Shown here one piece after another: positions 23,122 to 29,777 of a DNA stretch of 29,777 nt. Positions within the stretch are counted from its first letter, which is position 1, and every line of letters begins with the position of its first letter. The translations under genes were made by a program, and so were the position numbers. The notes beneath the pieces were generated by a model that searched no databases, was not told the DNA's origin, and worked only from the letters and a program-made list of their open reading frames with translations. Source of the DNA: JAURDE01 sp965365285 (GTDB lineage: Bacteria > Bdellovibrionota > Bacteriovoracia > Bacteriovoracales > Bacteriovoracaceae); assembly GCA_965365285.1 (NCBI GenBank), contig CBDUBC010000026.1, forward strand, positions 1 to 29,777, given 5' to 3'.

Positions 23122-24122
23122 AGACCTCTTTTAAGAGCATAGATAATGCTTGAGTGATTTCTACCAAGAAACCTAGCAATCTCAATAACACTCATTCCCA
23201 TATTATTATGAAGATAATGAATAAGCTCATAACGAGGCTTCACCAATTGTCTTTTTCGACTTGGAGAGAGGATGTCGTTGGGAGTAACCTCGTAACGATC
23301 CGCAATTTTCTTTAAAATAAACTCAGGCCCAGTTTTAAGAACTGGTCCATCGCTAAGTAAAAACTGAAGATCCTCTTTAGTAAGGAGAGATTTTTCGTTA
23401 AACTTTTTATACCAAAGGACTCTTTGGATAAAGCTAAGCATTTCACAATAGTTGAACCATGCTTTATGAAGAAGTAGGTCCAGTTGATCATTATCCTTAA
23501 AAATTGAACCGAGCTTTCTCTCAAAAAATTTTGAGATCACAAGGGCATCTGGCTTCCCTATTGTCTTATGAAGACCACTCGAGATTTTATGGTAAAACCT
23601 TTCATCGGTCACTCGAAGCTTTTCCATATCTGGCGTATAGGTCGTACAAATAAGAGATTTATTCTCTTTTCTAAAATGATCTATGACAGGTGAAAATTTT
23701 TCTCTAAATTTTAGGTCCTCGGCAGCTTTTCCAATATCATCAAAAACAATCCCATCGTATTTTAGAATTTCCTCAAGATTACATTCTGAAATATCTAACG
23801 GAGTTAAAAAACCAAATTCTTTTTTAGGATAATTTCGCTTCCATTCATTAAATATAATTTCTAAAAGAAAGCTCTTCCCTACTCCACTTACGGCCTGAAT
23901 AAGAACAAGAGGAAACTCTCGACCAAGATGAGTGATTACTTCTTTTGCGATATAATAAGCTTCTTTATTGGAGGGTCCGGTAAGATAATCTCCAAGAAAA
24001 TGAAAATTGAGCTTATCTTTTTCATGAAGTATTCGAAGCCTTTTTTTAGATCGAGTCTTTTTGGGAACGGCTTCAGCCGATGAAAAAAGCGCTAATTGTC
24101 TTTGACCATCTAGGTTGCTCAA
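23118..24122 (-). CDS. DnaA/Hda-like AAA+ protein with clamp-binding motif and DnaA DNA-binding domain
   Basis: A 334-residue protein starting at TTG 24122 (AAGGA 7 bases upstream). An N-terminal QLALF (9-13) matches the beta-clamp-binding pentapeptide QL(S/D)LF, found at this place in Hda. A basic linker follows, then a DnaA-type AAA+ domain opening FLTGPSN-like (YLTGPSNKEAY, 46-55), Walker A AVSGVGKS (77-84) and Walker B GIVFDDI (124-130). The C-terminal DnaA domain IV (about 268-334) carries GRNHSSI (320-326), the counterpart of the DnaA-box-contacting GRDHTT signature. DnaA domain I (helicase and self-contact) is missing. By my eye alignment the box VII arginine finger is Lys and the sensor II Arg is Cys. 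It is thus probably not the replication initiator itself but a regulator of it. Probably cotranscribed with the acyltransferase, 39 bases upstream. Confidence 0.85.
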   Translation of the reverse strand: MSNLDGQRQLALFSSAEAVPKKTRSKKRLRILHEKDKLNFHFLGDYLTGPSNKEAYYIAKEVITHLGREFPLVLIQAVSGVGKSFLLEIIFNEWKRNYPKKEFGFLTPLDISECNLEEILKYDGIVFDDIGKAAEDLKFREKFSPVIDHFRKENKSLICTTYTPDMEKLRVTDERFYHKISSGLHKTIGKPDALVISKFFERKLGSIFKDNDQLDLLLHKAWFNYCEMLSFIQRVLWYKKFNEKSLLTKEDLQFLLSDGPVLKTGPEFILKKIADRYEVTPNDILSPSRKRQLVKPRYELIHYLHNNMGMSVIEIARFLGRNHSSIIYALKRGL

Positions 24123-24161
24123 TTTTAAATCCTTTTAAACCAAACAAAATTTTGAAGCCTT

Positions 24162-24872
24162 TTACGCCATATTTCCAGACTTATTTTTACTTGGACAATT
24201 TTTTTTCATTCGATCCTGGAGCTCTTCTACTACTTTTTGTTTAAAATCGGATCCAGATCTTTGGTCCACATCCTTAATAAAACTCTCAATATCAACTCTT
24301 TCTAAATTAATTCGAATCTTCTTAAAGATTTTGGGAATAGGCTCTCCAGGAACCTGAACATGGTGAAGGCCATGGCTATAGGCTATGACCATTTTTCCTT
24401 TTTTCATGAATCTAAGGATATCCGCAATTCCTCCGCGCACCGTCATTGGCTTCCCATGTTTATCAAGTCCTGTTGCCCTTTTCATTCTCCCCTCGGGCAG
24501 GATCACGACAAGACTGTCTTCCTTTATATGATCCATGAAATAGGTCCACGAGGCATCGCGTCTTCTTGTAATGGGTATCATCCCAGGAGCAAGCATTTGG
24601 AAAAACCGGCCTACAACAGGTCGATTTATGGTGATATCCGCACCGGGCGCAACCATTTTAGAGGCCACTCTCCACATCACTCTCCAGGGCATTGCCCCTA
24701 GAAAAAGCGGCTCATAAAGACTTGTGTGATTGAGAAAACAGACTATACGAACTCCTTCCCAGGGGTCTGTCTTTGGGCTGTTCAGCCATATGGCCTTAAC
24801 GTCATAGAAAAACCTCGCCAAAATCTTGATCGCGGCCAAAATAATGAGCGAAAATAAGGATCGAATAAGCAT
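24162..24872 (-). CDS. PlsC-like phospholipid acyltransferase
   Basis: A 236-residue membrane-associated acyltransferase, probably acting on lysophosphatidic acid or a related lipid. ATG 24872 is used (AGGG just upstream); a TTG at 24908 would add 12 polar residues. A hydrophobic N-terminal helix (about 2-20) is followed by block I NHTSLYEP, where the catalytic HX4D reads HX4E, block II-like INRPVVGRFFQML, and block III PEGRMKRATG. The Asp-to-Glu change is unusual for the family, so activity or substrate may differ. Transcribed with the DnaA-like gene; whether this is meaningful is unclear. Confidence 0.8.
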   Translation of the reverse strand: MLIRSLFSLIILAAIKILARFFYDVKAIWLNSPKTDPWEGVRIVCFLNHTSLYEPLFLGAMPWRVMWRVASKMVAPGADITINRPVVGRFFQMLAPGMIPITRRRDASWTYFMDHIKEDSLVVILPEGRMKRATGLDKHGKPMTVRGGIADILRFMKKGKMVIAYSHGLHHVQVPGEPIPKIFKKIRINLERVDIESFIKDVDQRSGSDFKQKVVEELQDRMKKNCPSKNKSGNMA

Positions 24873-24962
24873 AGGCCCTAGATTGCTATAATTTTCACAT
24901 TTCTTCAATTATTTTAAACATTTACTAGTAACCTCTATCCTTTTTTCACTATAGGAATATTA

Positions 24963-25002
24963 AACGGTTACATTTCGCTGAAAGAGGACTATATTGACCG
25001 TT
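24963..25002 (+). promoter_or_regulatory. pckA promoter flanked by a 6-bp inverted repeat
   Basis: TTACAT (24968-24973), 16-base spacer, TATATT (24990-24995). AACGGT (24963-24968) and ACCGTT (24997-25002) flank this pair as inverted repeats, as an operator might. The mRNA leader would be about 40 bases. Confidence 0.35.
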
Positions 25003-25042
25003 ATATTTTTTTACTCTCATTAATGATAAGGGATCATAAGTT

Positions 25043-26671
25043 ATGAATGAAAAAATCTACAACGAGATAGGACTCAAGCTTGATTCAAACGACAAAAAAA
25101 TCTTCTTTGATTATCCAAACAATTTTTTAATTCAAAGCAGTGTTCAACTTGGACATGGAAAGCTCAGTAAGGACGGTTCCCTTGTTGTTCTCACAGGAAA
25201 ACACACTGGAAGAAGCGCTGGTGATAAGTACGTTGTCTACTCTCCAGAAACTGAAAACAAAATCTGGTGGGAAAACAGTATCAATAAGATGACTCCAGAA
25301 GTTTTCGCTAAACTAAAGAAAAAGGTTCTTGACTACCTCAACTCAAAAGATCTTTTCGTGACCGAAAGAAGTGTAGGTGCTCATGAAACTCATAACGTTG
25401 GTGTAAGAGTTATAACTACTCACCCACACAATGCTCTTTTCTCTAATCACCTTTTTAGAGAAAGACAAAGAGAACTTAATGAAAAGGATTTCACAATCCT
25501 TCATGCACCAGATCTTAAAGTAGATCCTATAGAATTTAATACAAAAAGTGGAACTATCATTACCACTTGTTTTGATACCAATACGACCATTATTATCGGA
25601 ACCGGTTATGCCGGTGAAATCAAGAAGTCGATGTTCTGTGTAATGAACTACCTTCTTCCTGATATGGACATTCTTCCAATGCATGCTGGGGCTAATAGAA
25701 CAAATGATGGTGATGTGTCTGTATTCTTTGGTCTTTCGGGAACAGGAAAAACGACGCTTTCTACTGATGAGGGAACATTTCTTATAGGTGATGATGAGCA
25801 CGGACTAAGCCACGAAGGTGTCTTTAACTTCGAAGGTGGATGTTACGCTAAAACTTATGAACTTTCTGAAGAAAAAGAGCCAGGAATTTACAGAGCCTCT
25901 AACCGATTTGGTGCTATCTGTGAAAACGTTGAAATGGACGATAAAACTGGTGTTATCAATTATGATAGTAAAGTGATCAGTGAAAATGGACGTTCAAGCT
26001 ACCCACTTGATTTCATCGACGGACTTGAAAAGTCTTCTAAAGGTGAACTTCCAAAGAATATGTTCTTCCTATGTGCGGATGCTTTTGGAGTTCTTCCTCC
26101 AGTGTCAAAATTAACTAAAGAACAAGCAATGTTCTACTTTGTTCTTGGATATACAGCAAAACTAGCTGGAACTGAGATCGGAGTTGTTGAACCATCGGCT
26201 ACTTTCTCAACTTGTTTTGGAGCTCCATTCATGCTTAGACATCCAAAGGTCTATGCTGAGCTTCTTGGGAAATATCTTGATGAGTACAAAATCAATGTTT
26301 GGCTCGTAAACACAGGATGGAGTGCGGGACCATATGGAAAAGGATCAAGATTCCCTCTTAAAACAACAAGAGAAATCATTCGATCTATCCAGCATAATGA
26401 ACTGAACGAAGTAGCATTTGAAAGAGATGCTATCTTCGGACTTAATATTCCTCAGCAAGTAAGAAATGTATCAAAAGAAACTCTTGTTCCAAACCTATGT
26501 TGGGATGATCAAGAATCTTACGATGTTCTTGCAAAAGAACTTGCTATGAAATTTCATAATCAAATTAAAAAGTTTGGAGATTTCTACACTCAACATAAAA
26601 ATGGTGCGCCCGTTTATGGGAGTGAAACAGTAAAAAAAAATAGCTCAGACGCACCTTTCTTAAATGCCTAA
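25043..26671 (+). CDS. pckA: Phosphoenolpyruvate carboxykinase (ATP)
   Basis: A 542-residue cytoplasmic enzyme converting oxaloacetate and ATP to phosphoenolpyruvate, CO2 and ADP, the entry step of gluconeogenesis. Visible motifs: LTGKHTGRSAGDKYVV near 50 (substrate Arg), KKSMF at 194-198 with the metal-site Lys, the P-loop GLSGTGKTT at 230-238, IGDDEHGLS at 248-256 (kinase-2, usually followed by W), and NTGWSAGPYGKG near 432. Length is typical of the ATP-dependent family. AAGGG lies upstream of the ATG at a rather long distance. Monocistronic, ended by a strong terminator. Confidence 0.98.
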   Translation: MNEKIYNEIGLKLDSNDKKIFFDYPNNFLIQSSVQLGHGKLSKDGSLVVLTGKHTGRSAGDKYVVYSPETENKIWWENSINKMTPEVFAKLKKKVLDYLNSKDLFVTERSVGAHETHNVGVRVITTHPHNALFSNHLFRERQRELNEKDFTILHAPDLKVDPIEFNTKSGTIITTCFDTNTTIIIGTGYAGEIKKSMFCVMNYLLPDMDILPMHAGANRTNDGDVSVFFGLSGTGKTTLSTDEGTFLIGDDEHGLSHEGVFNFEGGCYAKTYELSEEKEPGIYRASNRFGAICENVEMDDKTGVINYDSKVISENGRSSYPLDFIDGLEKSSKGELPKNMFFLCADAFGVLPPVSKLTKEQAMFYFVLGYTAKLAGTEIGVVEPSATFSTCFGAPFMLRHPKVYAELLGKYLDEYKINVWLVNTGWSAGPYGKGSRFPLKTTREIIRSIQHNELNEVAFERDAIFGLNIPQQVRNVSKETLVPNLCWDDQESYDVLAKELAMKFHNQIKKFGDFYTQHKNGAPVYGSETVKKNSSDAPFLNA

Positions 26672-26676
26672 TTCAT

Positions 26677-26703
26677 AAGGCCCCTTTTGGGGCCTTTTTT
26701 TTT
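26677..26703 (+). terminator. Strong intrinsic terminator of pckA
   Basis: AAGGCCCC (26677-26684), loop TTTT, GGGGCCTT (26689-26696), then a run of nine T ending at 26703. It abuts the stop codon of the convergent hutF gene. Confidence 0.93.
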
Positions 26704-28069
26704 ATTCCCACAACTTATTCATCACCTTTCGAAATTCTTTTTTAATTGAATCATTCATGAAGTGTTTTCCTTTATGTACTCGTACTTCACCTGCAACGAT
26801 GGTTTCTTGGATTAAGGTGCTATCAGAGCCATAAACAGCACTTGCTATGAGATGCTCATGATCTTTTCCAATTAGGCTAGGATGATCTAAATCAAGCGAG
26901 ACAGCATCGAAAGAGCTTCCCGTCTTAAAAGGAGCCTCAAACGCTTGATCGCAACTTTGTCTTCCGGACTTCCAGCATTTTTCTAACAGATAATGTGCAC
27001 TATCTTGCCCACCTTTGTGAATCAGAGGGTTTCTTTTTTTCGATTGATATCTTTGGGCGTAATCTAGAAATCTGATTTCTTCAAGGGGATTAAGACAAAT
27101 ATGAGAGTCACTTCCAATGCAATACTCTCCTCCACTTTTATCAAAATCTACAAGAGGAAGAATTCCATCTCCTAAATTACCTTCTGTCGTTGGACAAACT
27201 ACAATTTGCCCACCTGATTGCGCAAGATCTTTGACCTCTTCGTCATCCATATGAGTTGCATGCACAAGAAAGTAGTTTTTATCCACAAGTCCTGTATCCA
27301 GAAGCCACCGAACGGGTCTCTTTCCCCATTTTTCTAGGCATTGATCAACTTCCTTGACTTGTTCAGCGATATGAATATGAAGAGGTCCTGTTCTTTCTTT
27401 TAGAATGGTTAGGATTTCTTCCTGTAGTCCAGCTCTGAGAGAGTGAATTCCAGTTCCCGAGGTTGCTAAAGAATAATTTTTTGAGACAGACCTTACTTCA
27501 TCTCTAAATTGGAGATAGTCCCGACTTGTTTGATGGAGAAACCTTATTTGATTAGCCTGTGGTTCTTGGTTAAATCCTCCCTTTTGATAAAACATAGGAA
27601 CCATACAGATTCGAAGACCAACTTCTTGAGCGGCCTTCAGGAGCCTTTCTGAGAGCTCAGTTTTCTTCCCATAAGGTTTTCCGTCTTGATCATGATGAAG
27701 GTAGTGAAACTCGGCAACTTGAGTGTAACCCATGCGAAGCATTTCGCTATAAAGCATTTTAGCGATCACTTCGAGCTGATCAGGACTCAGTTTAAGAGCA
27801 AGGTCATACATAAGATTTCGCCAGCTCCAAAAGTCATCATCCTCTTTACCAACTGCAAGATTTTCACTCATACCCACCATGGCATATTGAAAGGCATGGG
27901 AGTGAGCATTTTGAAAACCAGGGATGAATAGTCCTTTTTTATCTTCATAATTTGGACTTTGAGGAGTTGCTCCCAAATAAGTAATCTCACCCTTATCATT
28001 TATCTCAAGGTACTGATTATTTAGAATTTCTTTAAAATTCCATAACTTTTCTAATTTCCATGCTTTCAT
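26702..28069 (-). CDS. hutF: Formimidoylglutamate deiminase
   Basis: A 455-residue amidohydrolase-family enzyme that converts N-formimino-L-glutamate to N-formyl-L-glutamate and ammonia in histidine breakdown. Metal-binding residues: H56 and H58 in NAHSHAFQ, the later His in HIHIAEQ and in LVHATHMDD, and the Asp in IGSDSH. The CPTTEGNLGDG segment is characteristic of HutF. The next enzyme, HutG, is immediately upstream with a 4-base ATGA overlap, so the pair make a HutF-HutG route ending in formate and glutamate. hutH and hutU are not in the window. Confidence 0.94.
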   Translation of the reverse strand: MKAWKLEKLWNFKEILNNQYLEINDKGEITYLGATPQSPNYEDKKGLFIPGFQNAHSHAFQYAMVGMSENLAVGKEDDDFWSWRNLMYDLALKLSPDQLEVIAKMLYSEMLRMGYTQVAEFHYLHHDQDGKPYGKKTELSERLLKAAQEVGLRICMVPMFYQKGGFNQEPQANQIRFLHQTSRDYLQFRDEVRSVSKNYSLATSGTGIHSLRAGLQEEILTILKERTGPLHIHIAEQVKEVDQCLEKWGKRPVRWLLDTGLVDKNYFLVHATHMDDEEVKDLAQSGGQIVVCPTTEGNLGDGILPLVDFDKSGGEYCIGSDSHICLNPLEEIRFLDYAQRYQSKKRNPLIHKGGQDSAHYLLEKCWKSGRQSCDQAFEAPFKTGSSFDAVSLDLDHPSLIGKDHEHLIASAVYGSDSTLIQETIVAGEVRVHKGKHFMNDSIKKEFRKVMNKLWE

Positions 28070-28863
28070 AATAACGCCTCACCTAGATTTTTAAGGACCT
28101 GTTCAAGAGTCTTTCTGACTTGATCGGCTTTGTTCTTGGTATACTCATTATTAGACTCATCCATATAAAGATCTTGAGACATCTCAAGCTGAAGAGCATA
28201 GACCCTATTTTCTGGTTTCCCAAAGGATCGAGTAATAAAGCCACCTTTAAAAGGATAATTATGTTCAATTTGATAATTTGAATTTTTAAGAGAATTCAAA
28301 GCATTTTGAATAAGCTCTTCAGGCGCTGAGACTTCATCATTACTTCCAAGAATCATATCAGGGAATGCCTCTTTTCGAATCGAAGGGACGTTTCGTTTTA
28401 TACTATGAGCATCCCAGAGTAGAGCGACTCCAAATTTTTGCTTAGCGCTTTCCAGGAGTTCTCCTAGCTTGGCGTGATAAGGTGCGTGATAATTTTCTAT
28501 CCGTTTTTCAATATCTTTAGAATCAGGAACATATTGATCTTTATAGAGCTCATCTCCAAAAAAAGACTTCGTGGGAGTTACTCCAGTGAGCGCCCTTCCG
28601 TCATTATAGAGAGATTCATTTTGAGGACTACGATTAAGATCCACCACATAGCGAGAATAATTCGCAGAAATCAATGGGATCCCCATATCGAGAACAAAGT
28701 CATAGAGCTTATGAATGTGCCAATCAGCATCCATGGGGCATTCTAATATGGAATCTCTAAATAGACTTTTAAGCTTATCCGGAAACTGAGTTCCTGAATG
28801 AGGAGAACTTAAAACAATAGGATATTTAATTTCTTTAGGGATATGAAGTGTATAATTTTGCAT
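28066..28863 (-). CDS. hutG: N-formylglutamate deformylase
   Basis: A 265-residue enzyme releasing formate from N-formyl-L-glutamate, the last step of the histidine pathway used with HutF. Family features: SSPHSGTQFP near 19-28, the metal-site DADWHIHKLYD around 45-55, SRYVVDLNRSP, and LWDAHSIKR near 150. Length is as expected. The GGAGG before the ATG is only one base away, which is unusually close. A promoter-like pair directly precedes it, so the transcript may be nearly leaderless. The stop overlaps the hutF start as ATGA. Confidence 0.93.
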   Translation of the reverse strand: MQNYTLHIPKEIKYPIVLSSPHSGTQFPDKLKSLFRDSILECPMDADWHIHKLYDFVLDMGIPLISANYSRYVVDLNRSPQNESLYNDGRALTGVTPTKSFFGDELYKDQYVPDSKDIEKRIENYHAPYHAKLGELLESAKQKFGVALLWDAHSIKRNVPSIRKEAFPDMILGSNDEVSAPEELIQNALNSLKNSNYQIEHNYPFKGGFITRSFGKPENRVYALQLEMSQDLYMDESNNEYTKNKADQVRKTLEQVLKNLGEALL

Positions 28864-28870
28864 ACCTCCA

Positions 28871-28899
28871 TATATACGTCAGGGCCCTAATCTCGTAAA
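28871..28899 (-). promoter_or_regulatory. hutGF promoter
   Basis: Minus strand TTTACG (28894-28899), 17-base spacer with GGGCCC, TATATA (28871-28876). The expected start point is within about 2 bases of the hutG ATG at 28863. The -35 box touches the tail of the terminator at 28904-28931. Confidence 0.45.
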
Positions 28900-28903
28900 G
28901 AAT

Positions 28904-28931
28904 GAAAGGGAGCGTTAATACGCCCCCTTTC
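28904..28931 (-). terminator. Intrinsic terminator of the dksA-like operon
   Basis: Minus strand: 11-bp stem (one G-U pair) with a 6-base loop, GAAAGGGGGCG / CGCTCCCTTTC, directly after the dksA-like stop, followed by ATTCTTTA. Confidence 0.75.
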
Positions 28932-29405
28932 TTAGTTTAGTTTTCTTCCGTTTTTAATTTTTTCAAATCTAAGAATCTTTTCTTTTTCGGTTTCTGACTC
29001 TTTCGGAAACTCGATGACATTGTCGTAAGAAAAGGTCTTTCCAGCGGTATGGGACTTTTTACTGTAAAGCTTATGCCCTTCGGCTCTTTCTTGCTCTTCT
29101 TTGCAGCTAATGCAATAACTAGCTGTTGGCCTTGCATTTAATCGATTTGCCTCAATAGGTTCATCACACTCTTCACAAAATCCATATGTTCCACTTCGAA
29201 CCTTATCAAGTGCTCTTTGAAGCTTTTTGAGATAGATGCTCTTCCTTGATTCCAATCTAAATCCCATATGATTTTCACGATCACTGATAAAATGATCAAC
29301 ATCATCTCCAGCGACTGCGTTCATATAGACTGATCTGCCTTTTTCGGCATTCATCTTATTTTTAATTTCCTCTATAATTTCTTTAAATTTATCTTCAGTG
29401 ATCAT
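28932..29405 (-). CDS. DksA/TraR-family zinc-finger protein
   Basis: A 157-residue RNA polymerase secondary-channel protein by family. ATG 29405 is chosen because AGGAGG lies 5-6 bases upstream; a further-upstream ATG at 29426 has weaker support. A coiled coil (about 1-70) carries D34 and D37 (GDDVDHF), matching the two tip Asp of E. coli DksA (DxxD). The C4 zinc finger is C77, C80, C98 and C101 in GFCEECDEPI and RPTASYCISCK. The C-terminal 45 residues are an extra Lys/Glu-rich tail. DksA works with ppGpp to adjust rRNA and amino-acid gene transcription; that is expected here. Second gene of a two-gene unit with a 64-aa protein. Confidence 0.9.
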   Translation of the reverse strand: MITEDKFKEIIEEIKNKMNAEKGRSVYMNAVAGDDVDHFISDRENHMGFRLESRKSIYLKKLQRALDKVRSGTYGFCEECDEPIEANRLNARPTASYCISCKEEQERAEGHKLYSKKSHTAGKTFSYDNVIEFPKESETEKEKILRFEKIKNGRKLN

Positions 29406-29446
29406 GATGACCTCCTCACCTTTCATCCTAAAAGGTCCAGTTAATC

Positions 29447-29641
29447 CTAAACATTATTATGTCTTGCCAAGTTTTTTGCTACATCGAGAACAAGTTCGGT
29501 TTGATCTGGATTAAGCAAATTATTAATAATGGCAATAAGTTCTCTTGTGAGAGATTCTTTTTTATTATTATTTGCATCGGTATTTTGCCGCCAACCCTTC
29601 TCAAAGTTCTCCTCAAAAGATTTGTTGTTTTCATTGACCAT
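29447..29641 (-). CDS. Small acidic-polar protein (64 aa), first gene of the DksA-like operon
   Basis: ATG 29641 with a strong ribosome site (AGGAGG, 6 bases before). The product is rich in Asn, Glu and Lys with an amphipathic helix in the second half (RELIAIINNLLNPDQTELVLDVAKNLA). No signal or membrane segment. It ends 41 bases before the dksA-like ATG. Family not recognised. Its fixed place before a DksA-like gene suggests a partner or a leader role; not shown. Confidence 0.7.
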   Translation of the reverse strand: MVNENNKSFEENFEKGWRQNTDANNNKKESLTRELIAIINNLLNPDQTELVLDVAKNLARHNNV

Positions 29642-29671
29642 TTGGTACCTCCTGTAAAATCTAAAGAGAAA

Positions 29672-29697
29672 GGGGATCCTTCCTAGAATCGCCCCCC
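29672..29697 (-). promoter_or_regulatory. Leader hairpin, possible attenuator, before the 64-aa gene
   Basis: On the minus strand GATTC (29690-29686) pairs with GGATC (29679-29675, one G-T), extended by three G-C pairs after a one-base bulge and by G-T pairs. Loop TAGGAA. TTTCTCTTT follows, so the hairpin could act as a transcription attenuator in the leader of the 64-aa/dksA-like operon. Confidence 0.35.
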
Positions 29698-29757
29698 TGT
29701 TTGGTTATTCTTAGTTCCTTCCATGGATTTAGAAGGGGACTTCTCGTATACATACTA

Positions 29758-29773
29758 TGCTAATAGCGTGCCA
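29758..29773 (-). promoter_or_regulatory. Sigma54-like promoter for the 64-aa/dksA-like operon
   Basis: Minus strand TGGCACGCTATTAGCA matches the sigma54 consensus TGGCACGNNNNTTGCW at all but one fixed position, with exact -24/-12 spacing. It would start transcription near 29746, giving a leader of about 105 bases that contains the hairpin at 29672-29697. No activator site can be seen because the window ends. Confidence 0.5.
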
Positions 29774-29777
29774 GTTT

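Noticed and set aside
25343..25801. Minus-strand 152-aa frame
   Set aside because: Lies wholly inside pckA on the opposite strand; typical long shadow frame of a highly expressed gene.
29723..29777. Plus-strand frame starting at ATG 29723 and running off the right edge
   Set aside because: Only 18 codons visible, no ribosome site, and it overlaps the sigma54-like motif on the other strand. Cannot be judged without more sequence.

Overview
The window looks like chromosomal DNA from a low-GC (visibly AT-rich), Gram-negative, predatory-type bacterium. Bacteriovoracales (Bacteriovorax / Halobacteriovorax / Peredibacter, Bdellovibrionota) is my best guess. This rests on overall protein style: many signal peptides and lipoboxes, bactofilin, an L,D-transpeptidase, long coiled-coil envelope proteins, and a gluconeogenic metabolism fed by amino acids. 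No rRNA or marker gene is present to settle it. Coding density is high and genes alternate strands in short operons. I see no IS element, phage gene, tRNA, rRNA or CRISPR array. No gap longer than about 270 bases lacks a gene.

Layout. 1-4361 (minus): acidic-repeat coiled-coil protein, GGDEF diguanylate cyclase, then a membrane protein with an HExxH motif that runs off the left edge. 4633-6767 (plus): L,D-transpeptidase, single-TM coiled-coil protein and bactofilin, packed with 0-2 bases between genes. 6761-10063 (minus): catalytic M16 lipoprotein, non-catalytic M16 partner, DUF1543 protein. 10121-12112 (plus): metallo-beta-lactamase-fold hydrolase and alanine dehydrogenase. 12119-13735: secreted trypsin-like protease and, divergently, a FliL-family protein. 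13742-17459 (minus): a 57-aa ORF, a rhomboid homologue with Thr at the nucleophile position, a large Cys-rich lipoprotein, and a single-domain asparaginase. 17621-19537 (plus): HtpG behind a sigma32-like promoter. 19567-22200 (minus): two-LysM lipoprotein and coiled-coil OmpA-like protein. 22297-23121 (plus): CheR. 23118-24872 (minus): PlsC-like acyltransferase and a DnaA-family protein. 25043-26671 (plus): PckA and a strong terminator. 26702-28863 (minus): HutG-HutF. 28932-29641 (minus): a 64-aa protein and a DksA-like zinc-finger protein, with a sigma54-like promoter at the right edge.

How the genes fit together. Alanine dehydrogenase, HutF/HutG, asparaginase and PEP carboxykinase, with two kinds of exported peptidase, fit growth on protein and amino acids. 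The L,D-transpeptidase/bactofilin operon and the LysM/OmpA pair are envelope-building modules. The DGC, CheR and DksA-like genes are regulatory.

Most notable items: (1) a DnaA-like AAA+ protein with a QLALF beta-clamp-binding motif at its N-terminus, as in Hda, that also keeps the DnaA DNA-binding domain and has altered arginine-finger and sensor-II positions; (2) a lipoprotein with two tandem cystine-knot-like Cys modules next to a rhomboid with an atypical active site; (3) the HExxH membrane protein at the left edge; (4) the L,D-transpeptidase/coiled-coil/bactofilin operon. All functions are inferred from motifs read by eye; no search was run.
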